Source: Crambe crambe
Lineage: Eukaryota; Porifera; Demospongiae; Poecilosclerida; Crambeidae
Assembly: GCA_963924555.1 (NCBI GenBank)
Contig: OZ004587.1
Location: 8,262,075 to 8,326,074 of the forward strand
Reading direction: 5' to 3'
DNA: 64,000 bases
Part shown: positions 28,692 to 40,596 of the stretch, in pieces
Layout: every line of letters begins with the position of its first letter
Numbering within the stretch: the stretch's first letter is position 1
Made by a program: the position numbers and the translations under genes
Notes under the pieces: model-generated
Database searches by the model: none
Seen by the model: the letters and a program-made list of their open reading frames with translations, nothing else
What the model was told of the DNA's origin: nothing

Positions 28692-29546
28692 CTAACTTTT
28701 ATATCTAGAAAGTATATATACTGTTATGAAACACATTGCGGAAAATGAAGAAAAAATCATAAAAGAAGGACTCAGAATAAACTTCTTGAACCTATTAGAA
28801 TTATTATCTATGTGAATTTTTTCAAAGCCTTTCACAGCATTGCACATTTTTTGCATAACTTCAGCTGTTTCTTCAAATGATTTCTTCAACTTTTGAACTA
28901 TCAAATCTTCAGAAAGTTGCCCACGCCTTTCTCGTGCTTTAGCAAGTAAACTGTATGGGTTATCAATACAGAATGTCCTATCTGTGTCAATCTGATACCC
29001 AAAATATGTCTGAAATTCATTTAGATCAAAATTCAGATCTAGTTCACTGGAAGTGTTTGTAAAGACAATGATGAGGTTTTTGGAAATTGCCCTTGGCAGA
29101 ATGGAGGCTATTTGTGTGAGGACGTACTTCAAATCAGCAGTGTTACGAGATAGGCGGCCATTGATAACCAAGCAAACACAGTTAATGTATTTCTCTTCTC
29201 TAATGCAAGAAATCACTTTATTAATATTTTCTTTGTCCTGTTCTATGCCTCTGGAGTCACCAAAGCCGGGCGTGTCGATAATCCCCCAACTCATCCCGCA
29301 TAATTCAACTTGGTACAATTTAGCACCACTGGTCTTGCTTTGCATAGGGTGTGATGCTGCATTTTCCAACTGAATGTCATTGAAATCTTGGAAACTATCG
29401 AGCTTATAGTCAAAGTTACTTCCAATTGTTTGTATGACGGCTGTGTTACAGATAAGGTTGAGAAAAGAAGTCTTCCCTGATCCAGTTTCTCCAACCAGCA
29501 ACATTTTATACTCCCTTGACTCACATAACCTCCTTAACAACGACAT
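28692..29546 (-). CDS. Short AIG1/GIMAP-like GTPase with C-terminal membrane anchor, copy a
   Basis: 284 aa from the ATG at 29546; the same ATG is kept in the duplicate at 56789. The frame is open 11 codons further, but that part follows a TTGTTGCAG acceptor-like site, so an upstream exon is possible. P-loop GETGSGKTS at residues 19-27, switch II DTPGFGDSRG at 91-100, and a VFTN motif in the place of the usual TKxD. The last 22 residues are hydrophobic (FSSFSAMCFITVYIL) and end RYKS, which fits a tail anchor. GIMAP-type GTPases oligomerise on membranes and are tied to immune cells or defence in animals and plants. The exact subfamily and cellular membrane are unknown here. Confidence 0.8.
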   Translation of the reverse strand: MSLLRRLCESREYKMLLVGETGSGKTSFLNLICNTAVIQTIGSNFDYKLDSFQDFNDIQLENAASHPMQSKTSGAKLYQVELCGMSWGIIDTPGFGDSRGIEQDKENINKVISCIREEKYINCVCLVINGRLSRNTADLKYVLTQIASILPRAISKNLIIVFTNTSSELDLNFDLNEFQTYFGYQIDTDRTFCIDNPYSLLAKARERRGQLSEDLIVQKLKKSFEETAEVMQKMCNAVKGFEKIHIDNNSNRFKKFILSPSFMIFSSFSAMCFITVYILSRYKS

Positions 29547-29919
29547 ATCACTCCAATCAGTTTTGTCCTTCTGCAACAAAAAATGTATATCATGCAGGAG
29601 ACATCAATTCCAGGGGTAATAAACTATAACATACCCAGCCTGCTCATGGCACTAGCTACATAATAATCACTCCTTGTGCATTTTTGGGCACTGCATTTTT
29701 GAGATGTATGTGTACAGACACTGACTTTGGAACTAAGACAGCTGTGCTGTGAATCTATATTTGTATAATTCTGCTATCTTTATGGAAAGAAAGTTGTACT
29801 GTTATTATAGTACACTTGAGTCACCAGATTGCAATGTTATGTTTAGTGAATCTATATTTGTGCTATCTGTTACTACACTCAAGTCACCAGATCGCTAAAT
29901 TATTTACACTCAAGTCAAG

Positions 29920-31156
29920 GTGGTCAAATTGCCATTTGAACGTGCATTTTCAATACCAAATATAAAATCAGGTTTTTCCAAATGTGGAATATATCCATTC
30001 AACCCAAATGCCATATGTAAGGACAAGATGGCCCCTTCAACTCTGTATTCAACTAATCCCCCTATTGCTTCTGATTCTTCAGAATCTTCTACAACAGTGT
30101 ATACAGCTCAATCTACTTCCCAATGTACGTCACCAAATTCAAGTACCTCTGGCATTATATCAGATGCACCAGCTGCCGCTTCAATAGAGTCCTCTCTACC
30201 TCCTGTATCTTCTCCACTAGCTCCATCAATGAGTACATCATTGTCTTCTCCACCTGCTCCATCAACATTGCCATCTGTATCTTCTCCATCAACAAGTACA
30301 CCATTGCCATCTGTATCATCTTCATCAACAAGTGCACCATTGCCATCTATCACACCTGCATCACCCCCCTTGATTGTCAACCCACTAGTATCAACTGGTT
30401 TAATTCCAGCTGAGTTGAGTGACATTCTTGTTCTACCTGAAAAAAAATGCAGCAGTTGCACAGAAGCGAACAAAGCGTATCACAGGTGCAAGGAACTTGA
30501 CAGCAGATGAATATCACAAAATGCTGGAAGATGATGCTAGAAAGAAGGAAGCAGAAGAACTGAAAGAAAAAAAGAAAGTTGAGAGAGAGCAGAAAAAGCT
30601 TGAGAAATTGGAGCAGAAGAAGAAGAGAGAGGAAGCAAGGAAGAAGGCAAAGGAGAAGAAAGAGAAAGCGAGGAAGAATAAGGAAGCAAAAGCTACAAAG
30701 AAAGGCAAAGCAAAGGAGACCCCAGGGCCTTCAAGAAGACGTAAGAGAGCATACATTGAGAGCAGCTCTGAATCTGAAGCTGAAAATAATGTGGTTTTTC
30801 CACCTTCTTCTGAATACGAGGCAGATTGTGGGTCCATGGAAGTATGTAATGAAGATTCGGGGGGACCAAGTTCTGGACGGCCTCAAAGACGAAGAAATTT
30901 ACCGGCTAGATTCCGAGAAGAGGATGAAGATGGGAATGATGGTGTGCTATGTGCTCTTTGTGGTTCCAATGAGCCTGACAGTGTTAAAGATGGAGTTATC
31001 TTTTGGATAGATTGTGAAAAATGTGATGCATGGATTCACAATGTTTGTGCTTTTGGCAAGAATACTGCTTCAAGTAGCGATTCCGGAAACCATACATTTC
31101 CTGAAACTTTGGCCGGCCAGCGCAGCCTGACGGTTATAGAAGCGCTTGATGTTTAG
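29920..31156 (+). pseudogene. Transposase-derived C-terminal region with PHD-like finger
   Basis: Starts KLPFERAFSIPNIKSGFSKCGIYPFNP (split here as KLPFERAF then GFSKCGIYPFNP), the motif ending many DDE/pogo-like transposases. Then come a long Ser/Pro/Thr linker, a Lys/Glu-rich coiled-coil stretch from about 30515, a nuclear-type basic patch (SRRRKRA) and an incomplete PHD-type finger (CALCGSN, DCEKCDAWIHNVC). The linker frame (to 30510) and the coiled-coil frame (from about 30447) differ by one base at an A8 run, 30440..30447. No catalytic core is present. It begins exactly where the duplicated SMU1-GTPase block loses similarity to its second copy. Confidence 0.65.
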
Positions 31157-32100
31157 ATATCACTAGCTAGCTTATAACAAGGCCTACCTGCTGGTGTGGG
31201 TTAACCAAGGAACAGGTGAAGCACATAGATGTTATACAGATTTACCGTTTTCCCCATATAAATCTCCATAGAACTAAAAATCAACGGCGCTAACTGTGAA
31301 CATAACACACTGGTTCATTTGGTGTTTGAGTAGTTAGTACATTTATTAAGCTGCTGCTGGATACGAGTTAAGCGTTCATGTGTTGATTGATCTTTGAGAT
31401 AGAGCTAGTTATATGTGGGCAGGTCTAGCTTCCGGAATCACTACTTCAAGGAAGTATATGTGCCCTAAATGTTCTGATAAATAACTTTTCTTTTATCTAG
31501 ACTTTCTTTGACTTTTTATTCATGAAATTTCAGTTTTTTGTATGCTGGCGATAATAAGGTTTTTTTCCCCAATTATCGCCAGCATGGCGATTACTATATT
31601 CAGTTATTTGGAAAAGAAATTTTTTAAAGCAGTGACTAATGCAGCTTAGTATAGTAGGGGGGTTCCCTTTTGTCTTGGACTTTGAACTGTAGCTCTATTT
31701 CATCGTGGGAGTGTGCAGCAGCAGAAATGGACAAGAACGTGGCGATAATAGGTGCGCCTACGCTATGTAGCTAACCTTTCATCTTTATACTACCTGGGTG
31801 AGTACAGTAATATCTTTCTGTGACTTAACATGAGACAAGTATTTAAAACACATGCACTAATAAACATCAAGCAATCCACCATGCATGACCAACATCTAAC
31901 TACATTGATCAGCTCACCCCACAATGCCCTGGCATAACCTGTTTTCACTGCACGTTTACCTAATTTGGCATTACATCATTACCTAAGCCCTAGCCCTAGC
32001 CTTTGTGATGATGGCTTGATATTTGCCCTAGCCTTTGTGATGATGGCTTGATATTTGCCGTGGTAACCTTAAAGTGGGTGGAAGTGTCGGTGTTTTTATC
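31157..32100. other. Intergenic with a hairpin and SMU1 3' flank debris
   Basis: 31542..31586 forms an inverted repeat (TGCTGGCGATAAT / ATTATCGCCAGCA) with a short loop, possibly the joined ends of a transposon. 31770..31990 is a decayed copy of the sequence behind SMU1 (28160-28480). No gene is seen. Confidence 0.45.
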
Positions 32101-32103
32101 TGA

Positions 32104-33700
32104 TCTGTGTGCATGGAAGGTATATTATCATCATCCACCCCTCAACTGTCTTGATTCAGATGGTGGAATGGAATGGAATACTGGAATCCAAGATTTACAC
32201 ACGTTATGACCTTGGCTTCCATGTTCTATATTGCATGGGTATTAAATCTGTGATTGCTAGCAACAATTGTACCAATGCAGATGCTGACATGCATCAGTAT
32301 GCAGTTAAAGGTGCAGCTTTGTGTTAATGAAAAAATAGGGTTGGAGTGCACAAGAGGAAACTTGATCTGTGATTGGTACATTCACATGATTCTTTGATGT
32401 GCTGTACACTGAAAGTGTGTGCAACACATTCAGTTCTCTTGATACACACTCCAAACAGCATGAGGAAGATATGGGATCACAACTGCATGTTACCAATGAG
32501 ATGCTGATAGCTAGCAATGTTTCCTAACATGAACACTTAATATCTGTTCCTGTTGGAACTGTATCTGCTGAATATGCAACATTGATGAAGATGTCACTTA
32601 GGAATCACCAACAATAGAAAGAAGACTTCATGCGGGAGGGAGTGCTTCTAAACCTGATTATAAACACAAGGACACTAGCTGGTTCACAACATGACAGGTT
32701 TATTGGATAATATTTGGGTGCTTGATAACTGGCACTCCTGTTCAAACCTCTTTGCAAACTTGTCAATCCCCGGATCATCATACTGGAACATGGTCTCGTG
32801 GAGAAGTTTGGCAGCACAAGGAAGCTGACCATACATGGCTCTGTAAACTTTGCCATAAGCACCGGTTCCAAGGGTTTTACCAACGCAAATCTTGATTTTG
32901 ACACCCAAATCCATGCAAGCCTCACGGCGATGGTCCAATCTCTATTTTTCCTGGGTGATTGACAAATGGAGAAAGTCTCTTTTCGACTCCTTTGTTTCCT
33001 GGTCTACCTACTTCTTCAGTCTCTAATAATAGCTGGGAACAGTGGAATGGAATACTGGAATGGAATACTGGACTGGGAATAGTGGACTAGAATACTACCA
33101 ATACTAAATCCAGCCACCAGAATCAGCTGATCTATAGCTAGTAGCTAGCTAGCTATTAGGCCCAGTTAACCTATGATTCAAAATTCATTTCTTCAATGCC
33201 AACAGTACCAATAATTATTTATTGCTCCTCAAATCATGTATGATAAGTGATTATTATAAACTTAATAAAGATCATGCAGCTCTTTCATATTATGCTGAAT
33301 CCCACATCCACATTCCATATTACCATCACTGGTCAGACTGATACTGTACATAGCTATAAACTATTATAATTCTCAGATATTACTCAGCAAACATCCTCAG
33401 GGAACTATAGTAGTAACAGGTGATCGACATGATCATGTCTTCTCTTGTGCACCCCAACCCTATTCCACCTTTAACTGCATCACACTGATGCATGTTATAG
33501 ATTCCTGCATCTGCATTGGTACAATTGTTGCTAGCAATCACAGATTTAATACCCATGCAATATAGAACATGGAAGCCAAGGTCAGAACGTGTGTTAATAG
33601 TGTTAATCTTAGATTCCAGTATTCCATTCCAGTATTCCATTCCATTCCACCATCTGAATCAAGACACCCAGTTGAGGGGTGGATGATGCCATTACTGACA
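32104..33700. repeat. Inverted repeat pair flanking the kinase fragment
   Basis: 32104..32340 on the plus strand and 33400..33690 on the minus strand both match the region upstream of the intact kinase (44800-45050), for example CTATATTGCATGGGTATTAAATC. The arms face each other around the kinase pseudogene. Confidence 0.65.
32690..32914 (-). pseudogene. Kinase pseudogene fragment (N-lobe only)
   Basis: Nearly identical to the first 61 codons of the kinase at 45490 (VGKTLGTGAYGKVY, CAAKLLHETM, KRFEQEC). A 10-base deletion right after EQEC then shifts the frame. Similarity to the kinase ends a few dozen bases later, at about 32690, so the catalytic loop is missing. Upstream sequence to about 33030 also matches the kinase 5' flank. 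Confidence 0.85.
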
Positions 33701-34099
33701 TACCTTCCATGCACACAGATCAGATGAAAAATTCATCACCCACTACAACTGACAGTTCCACCCACTTTAAGGTTACCATGGCAATTGCTTTTATCTGATG
33801 GCATCCCTCTCTACTGGTGTACATGTCAAGATTTAGGGGGCATGAGTCACATAATCATGTGATTACATGATTCTTTGATGTGCTGTACAGTGAAAGCGGT
33901 GTGTGTAACACATTCAATACACACTCCTAGCATGAGGAAGATATGGGATCACAACTGCATGATAGTAATGTTTCCTAACATGAACACTTAATATCTGTTC
34001 CTGTTGGAACTGCATCTGCTGAATATGCAACATTGATGAAGATGTCACTTCGGGGGAGGGAGTGCTTCTAGACACACATGTCTGGACTATAAAACACAA

Positions 34100-34994
34100 A
34101 GACACTGCAAGGGTTGAAAGGCTCTCAGTCTGTAGTGTACCAAATGTATGTTAGATGAAGAGGCAGGCACAACAAGTGATACTATTACTGACAGATCAGA
34201 TACACTCACCCACTTTTAAGGTTACCATGGCAAATACCAAGTCATCATCACAAAACATTCATGCTTTGTTAATAACTAGGTTTATCTTACTTCCTATGAC
34301 ACTCCCACTGAAAAAAAAAGCCCCTTTAAAATTTGAGATGCAAGCCTAAACCACAACTAGAACCTGATGTGCATGTCAGGCTCAAAGGAAGGAGCCATGT
34401 ATTACGTTTGGAGTGGGTTCAGATTAAGAAGTGCCTGTGAGCAAGCCATTTCTCTATTGTAGCCATGAGCACAAAATTAGGGAGTTGAATGGGATATTTG
34501 AGATGTATTGTGCAATCTTACATTGCAGCTTCTTTTTGTGGTGACCTTGGATAAATGAGAATGCATGCATGCTTGCCCCCCAGTATACAACCATTAAATG
34601 GGGACATCTCTGTTTATCCCCCCCCCTCCCGGGAGTGCATGGATCTACTGCGTTGGAGAGGATCACCTCCTCTACTGCTTCAGCACATTCAGTGGCAAAC
34701 TAGAACACACCACTGAAAAGGTCAGGACAAGAGACAGAGATCTTACCTTACTGATATCATATCAGTGGTTTGTGATTCTGATAATTCGAAGCCTTTCTAG
34801 AACTGTAACCTTTCTAATATTTTTCTCCAGGTGTTCAATTGAGGAGCATTAGATGTGTCCTTGGGGCTATTCATTGCTGGTTGGTTGGTTGCCACTAACC
34901 GGTTTGGGGGTTTACACAACAGCATAGTACATAAACCACTGAAAATCAACAGTATACAGAGTTGGTTTGCAGTTGTATGTGCTGGAGATCAGGG

Positions 34995-35030
<36 letters not shown>

Positions 35031-35417
35031 TGCTGTAGAATCTTATACTCCAGTACAGTCGAACCTCGGATACCTTGGTCCAAACTTTTTTTCCAGGCTA
35101 CTGGATAAGTGAATTAGTCCAGATAAGTGAAATGCATTAAAATATAGTGTTGTGGTTATGCTGTGTTGTATAGTTTAATATTATGGGCTAGTACTAACAG
35201 CCTAGAACAGTGTAGATACTACTTATGTAGTTGCTAATTATGTGCCTGTGCAAAGCACTCTCAAAAAAAATTCTCAAACAATTGTTAAAATCTATGCTTG
35301 TAGTACATGTATTTCCAAATCTGGATAACCGAGGTTACACTGTACTACTGCAATAATAATGAATACCTGCACCTATATATAGGTTCACGAGAAAGATGTG
35401 ATTAGGATAGTGCACAT
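34100..35417 (+). pseudogene. smu1: SMU1 3'-end fragment, plus orientation
   Basis: 34628..34722 matches SMU1 exon 9 (GGATCTACTGCGTTGGAGAG onward, EHT ending). 35383..35417 matches the start of exon 10 (GTTCACGAGAAAGATGTG) and is cut by the NUMT. Between them lie intron-like sequence and a GA microsatellite (35001..35026). Flanking 34150-34570 recurs at 36115-36500 and, inverted, at 44400-44770. Confidence 0.8.
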
Positions 35418-36108
35418 AACCGCTGTTAAACTATCAAATTGAAACCCCCAAAAAGTAGTCAACAACTCCAAATCAAATCACCTACCTAACTTCACATTTA
35501 TAAGTCACAGAAGGATTTAATACTGCCTCATAAAAATCTAACAAGACACTACCAAACTCAAAGTCAATATCCCTGCCTCTTTAGTCCCCAATTTTCTCCC
35601 AAATAATCCTGATATTATTGCACTTAATAAAGGCAAAAATATATACATTCCCCCTTATCACTCTTATCAAGAGATAAAACTCATCGACATATATAAACTT
35701 GCCCCCACATCATGAACCACCTCTAACACCCAATTTGGCGAAATCATTAAAAACAACACCATAAACAATACCACCCCCAAAATCACTGACTTCTCCCTTT
35801 CAATTTCTTCAAATCTTTTGCCAAATTAAATCCCCATAGCTAATTCGGAAAATAAATCCATTGAACCACTCTCACATAACAAAACTAACCATTACCTAAA
35901 AACCCGATAATGGAGGAATCCCCACAGTTGAAAAAAACGTTAAACCTAATGTTACCCCCAAAACAGCATTCTCCCTAGATAAACCAGCCACCTCTATTAT
36001 TAAAGCCCGAGTCCATCCTAGAACTGAAAACCCACATATCGACATTAACGCATAAATCAAAACATAAACCAAACTAGCCTCAACACTTTCAAAAGACCCC
36101 AATATTCA
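35418..36108 (-). pseudogene. NUMT: nuclear copy of mitochondrial nad2 (3' part) and nad5 (5' part)
   Basis: The minus strand reads an ND2-type segment from 36102 to 35896 (LIYALMSICGFSVLGWTR, FFSTVGIPPLSGF). Further frame-shifted ND2-like residues (VLEVVHDVGASLYMS) follow. From about 35648 an ND5-type start appears (FLPLLSAIISGLFGRKLGT), then FYEAVLNPSVTY in another frame. Several stops and frameshifts show that it is dead in nuclear code, and base composition (G/T-rich minus strand) differs from the surroundings. The nad2-nad5 order is, as I recall, usual in demosponge mtDNA. It interrupts an SMU1 exon 10 fragment at 35417. Confidence 0.85.
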
Positions 36109-37147
36109 TCCACCACTTTTAAGGTTACCATGGCAAATACCAAATCATCATCACAAAACATTCATGCATTGTTAGTAACTAAAATGTTGTTTATCTTATT
36201 TCCTATGACACTCCCACTCAAAAAAAAACGCCCCTTTAAAATTTGAGATGCAAGCACAACTAGAGAACCTGATATGGGCTCAAAGGAAGGAGCCAAAGTA
36301 TTACGTTTGGAGTGGGTTCAGATTAAGAAGTGCCTGCATGCCCATGTGAGCAAGCCATTTCTCTATTGTAGCCGTGAGCACAGCAAGCACAGAATTAGGG
36401 AGTCGAATGGGATAATTATTATTTGAGATGTATTGTACATTCTTACATTGCAGCTTCTTTTTGTGGTGACCTTGGGTAAATGAGAATGCATGCATGCTTG
36501 CCTCTTGCAATATGTTTGTTTATCAACAGTGAGGTGCTGCAGGTATGTCCATGGTAGTGAGATGAGGGAGGGTGGTGCTCCATCTGAGAAGAGGGGGATG
36601 GGAGGGAGGGGAAGGGGTTGAGGCCTGGTCTAAATTATTATGTTAGGGGTGGTCTGACAACCCATGGTTGCCAATGAAACCTCTATACAAAGACTTGAAA
36701 CTCCACAAAACTTACATACTATAACACTACCACACATACCGAAAATGAGGGGAAATGAACAATTCTTGTACCCAAGATACAAAGCTCTATAATTAAAATA
36801 AAACACTACTCATAAGTCACGTGAATTAAGTAGCTGATTATTAGTCAACTATTCTTTAATCCCTATTGTCTAACTACGAACAATAATTTTGTTGATCCTT
36901 AGTTACTTTTTAAATTTACATTCACAATACAGCTTGCTATCTGAATTTCTAGGTGAGATATGTAATTTTGTTCACCTACGTAAGTAATAATTTAAATCCC
37001 ACTGAAAAACTCTGGAAATGTATATGGGTAGTAATAATTATTGTGACCGCATATTCACATAGTTGCTATGTCAGACTACTCTCTGAAGAAGTCCAACTTG
37101 GAACTTTCACATTACACCAAATGAGATGATATCTTCATTTTCAAACC
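36109..37147. other. Repeat-derived spacer
   Basis: 36115..36510 is a second plus-strand copy of the 34200-34570 repeat. From 36520 to 37140 I see no gene or recognisable element. Confidence 0.45.
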
Positions 37148-37305
37148 AATCGTAACCTACTGTAACCTGCCGCGGCCTGCCATAACCTACTGTAACCTGC
37201 CATAACCTACTGTAACCTGCCATAACCTTCCGTAACCTACTGTAACCTGCCGTAACCTGTCATAACCCACCATAAATTATCATAACCTGCCATCACCTAC
37301 TGTAA
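37148..37305. repeat. Degenerate 10/20-bp tandem repeat
   Basis: Units of the type CATAACCTACTGTAACCTGC run for about 150 bp with substitutions. Confidence 0.85.
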
Positions 37306-37905
37306 TTGTTTTCTTTTTTAAATTCATTTAATCATAACAAATTTTACCTTGTAACCTGGCAACTAGTTTACATAATGATCAATTTTGACCTTTTGGGCCC
37401 AAATGTGTGTAAAAACAACCCAATTTTAGGTTCGTCCCAGACACAGAATTTGAGGGCCTGGTAAGCAAAAGTTTTTGAAATGACATCAAAACTGTGTTCC
37501 ATTGGCCAAATAAAAATAGAACACCACACATTGCTGCTATAGGTCGGTGTGATAGATAAACTCACAGTCCTGGTTTTTTGACCAATGAAAGCTGGATTTG
37601 TGCCCATCCTTATTATGTCCACGAAGGTCGAGGTATGTAGCTTCAACTATAGGAGTGACTTTAGCAATGAGTAGAATGAAGTCAAAAGTCAGGAAGGTAG
37701 CAAATGTTGATGGCCAAACGAGAGGTCAGGTTTGTCATTGTGGAGTGATGATCTAAATGTCAGGATTTCATGAGGCCCTTGGATTTTATAATTATCATTG
37801 AACAATCGTGTAAAAGTTTGCACAAATTAATGGCTATATACATAGCTAGCTAGAAAAAAAAAAGAACAACGCAAAAACAAAATTAAAAAAATTGGTGATT
37901 GCATG
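37306..37905. other. 3' flank of the long GTPase
   Basis: No gene is supported. The minus-strand open frame at 37368-37646 has no recognisable features. Confidence 0.3.
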
Positions 37906-39501
37906 TCACTGTCTTGCTGAAAGTGTTTCATATACAATTTTAAGCCTTTCTTCTAATTTTTCCTGTACTTCTTTAAGATCTTGAACTTCTTTATCTAAAG
38001 AACCTTTAATTCGTAGCTTTATAACTCCAATTTGACTTTCAATTAGTTTAGCATAGCTCCTGCCTACTGACAATTTTTCAAATTCTTTGATCTTTTCAAG
38101 CAGTTGTGCAGATAACTCCTGTCTCTTTGCCAAAGATTCCTTATGCTGGTTTTCAAGCCCTTCTTTGAATGTTTTCGCTCTATCATCAATGGATTCCACT
38201 GCTTTCATTTTATCCCGCATTTCATCATTAACTAAGTCGACTTCAATAATTTTTTTCTCCCATTTTCTGTAAGCATGATAGTGATGCTTATAGCTGTGCC
38301 CACACTCTTTGCAATCTTCACGTTTCCCAAGGTCCATACAAAGACAATTTTTTAAAACTGTCTCATCACGAAGTGACATGGGAAGTCGACATTCTAGGTG
38401 GCAATTGGAATTGCAATCAGGTACGTTACAAAGAGTGTTATGAACTGGAGAAGTATCAACTGGTATAGCTTTTGGAATTTTTTTTGTGCAAGAATTCTTT
38501 TCAAGAGCAGCATTGACTTCCTTTTGAGCAGAGGTTAATTCTTGCTCTAACTTTTTTAGATTATCATAAGCTGAAAGCAAATCCAAAGCACTTCCTTCAA
38601 TTTCTTGCTTTTTTTTATACAACTTAGTAAATAATAGAGTGTGAACTTTTTCAAAATTCTTCATCCTACAACACATTTCTTTCAGAGCTTTTCTTGTTTC
38701 ATTGAACGACGTCTTTAAAATTGGAATAACTTTTTCTTTTATAGTTCCCTCATCAACTGCTCTTTCAAATTTAGAATATGGGTTGTCAATACAGATAAAA
38801 GCAGTTGTATCAACCTGTTCTCCAAAGTAATTTTTAAGCTCTTTTGTTTTGAAATGCAAAACTAAACGATCGGCAACGTTGGTAAACACAAAAAAAATGT
38901 TTTTCAAAACTTGTTTTGGTAGAATTGAAGCTATTCCAGTTAAAACATACTGCAAGTTGGCAACAATGCGAGTTTGACGACCATTGATAACTATACACAC
39001 ACAGTTAATGTACTCTTCTTCCTCGATGCAAGAAAGAACGTTTTGAAGGTTTTCTTCATCCCTATCAAAGCCCCTGGTGTCTCCAAACCCTGGAGTATCG
39101 ATTACAGAAAACTTCAGTTTATCCAAGTTTGCTGTGTACTCATGAGTCATGCTTGCTAAATCAGTTGAGTCTGCTGCCACATCATACAACTTTGCCCCAC
39201 TTGTCTTGCTCTCCATCTCACTTGCCTCTTTATTTTCCAAATCTGGATCGTCAAACTGTTGAAGCTTTTGGAATCCTTCTTTATCAAAATTACATCCCAG
39301 TTTTTCTAAACGGGCATAGTTGCAGATGAGATTGAGGAAAGAAGTCTTGCCTGATCCAGTTTCTCCAATTAACAACATTTTATAATTACTTCTTTTCTGG
39401 AAGCACTTTTTGATTCTCTCAATAACTGGATAAAAAAAGAGAATGAGTAGCTAATTTTCATCCACACATTTCTTAATTTTATTGTTCTTACCGGCTTGCA
39501 T
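37906..39501 (-). CDS. Long AIG1/GIMAP-like GTPase with coiled coil and Cys/His module, copy a
   Basis: Two exons: 39492..39501 (ATG CAA GCC G, donor GTAAGA) and 37906..39425, together 509 aa. The tiny first exon matches the pattern of the paralogue at 58959. The GTPase part has GETGSGKTS, DTPGFGDTRG, CVCIVINGRQ and VFTN. A helical region follows (KKLEQELTSAQKEV). Then comes a Cys/His cluster, CNVPDCNSNCHLEC, a CLCMD segment and CKECGHSYKHHYH, likely binding zinc. A second coiled coil ends the protein. No membrane span is seen, unlike the short type. Its 5' flank is an inverted match to that of the short GTPase at 42836. It acts presumably as a membrane- or filament-associated GTPase scaffold; partner unknown. 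Confidence 0.82.
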
Positions 39502-40596
39502 GACTGTTTTGAGCTAGCTGCTTGCAGTAAATATAACGTATAGCTTATTAACAGCCGATACACCACCGTGCGTTGGTTGATTCTGATCTGAGGAGGGCCG
39601 GCGAAGTAGAGTAAGCCACCGATTTCCGGACACATTAAAATACGGACAGCTATATCTCTGGAGTGGATAGAGCTGTGATCATGTTTCTCTCGCCAGATGA
39701 TAAAGGAAGTCGAGTACTACGTTTAGACAGCCAGCGTGCATCCGGTTGTATTTACGCAATAACATGCTCATCACGCAGAATATACGGACACTAGGATACT
39801 AGGAAATTTTCATGACCTTGTATCTCTGGATTCTGTCAACATAAATCAACAAGACTTGGGCGGCAGTTTTTAGGCCGGCACAGATGACCTTTAGTGTGAA
39901 TTTGGTACACGTAGCTATTACCACTAGAGAGTTATCAAGCCATGTCTCAATTTCAAGTGTATTGTTGGATTATAGGGCCATTTCCTGTAAACAAGTAATT
40001 TCATTTTGATACCAGGGAGTAAACGTGGCCCCTGCTACATTTGTGTCATAAGGAGAGCGTGCAGTATACACATTCAGAGAATATGGAACAAATGTTAATT
40101 TTGGATCCAATGTCAAGCTTGCTATAACCGAGTAGCAGGAAATATAAATTTTCACCCAGGACCGAAGGCCTAAACCAGTAACTACTGGTATATTAAACTG
40201 CAATGCAAAACAGGGTCTACAGGCATACTAACATAGCCACACCTAACAGGGAAATAACTGGTGGTGTTCGCTGTGAATAACACAGTAAACACACTTTCAA
40301 GGAACACTACATTCAGGTTTACAGTACCTTGCAACTTGCAAGCTCATAGGGAGTGAATGTGTATCAGATCCAACACAGAGAACAGTACTCTAAATATTGC
40401 CCATTACCCGACATATCAACCCTTATTTGAGCCAGATCAGTAATGAACAGTCTACCCTATCAAAGTAGACATGAAAATTATTTGAGACAGATGAAAAATT
40501 CTAACTTGAGAATGATTCTAACACTGCTATGATTATATTAAACATTGGGTATGGTGTGGATTAATTTGACATGCATCTATTCTTACATGCATGCAG
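39502..40596. other. Intergenic
   Basis: 39605..39690 is an inverted copy of 42440-42530 (both contain CCGATTTCCGGACACAT and the ATAGAGCTGTGAT segment), so these are related GTPase promoter regions. The rest holds no gene I can support, but earlier exons of the PHD gene could be hidden here. Confidence 0.4.

Noticed and set aside
29053-29373. Antisense frames opposite the GTPases (also 43048, 56296, 59137)
   Set aside because: Mirror frames of conserved coding sequence; no independent features.
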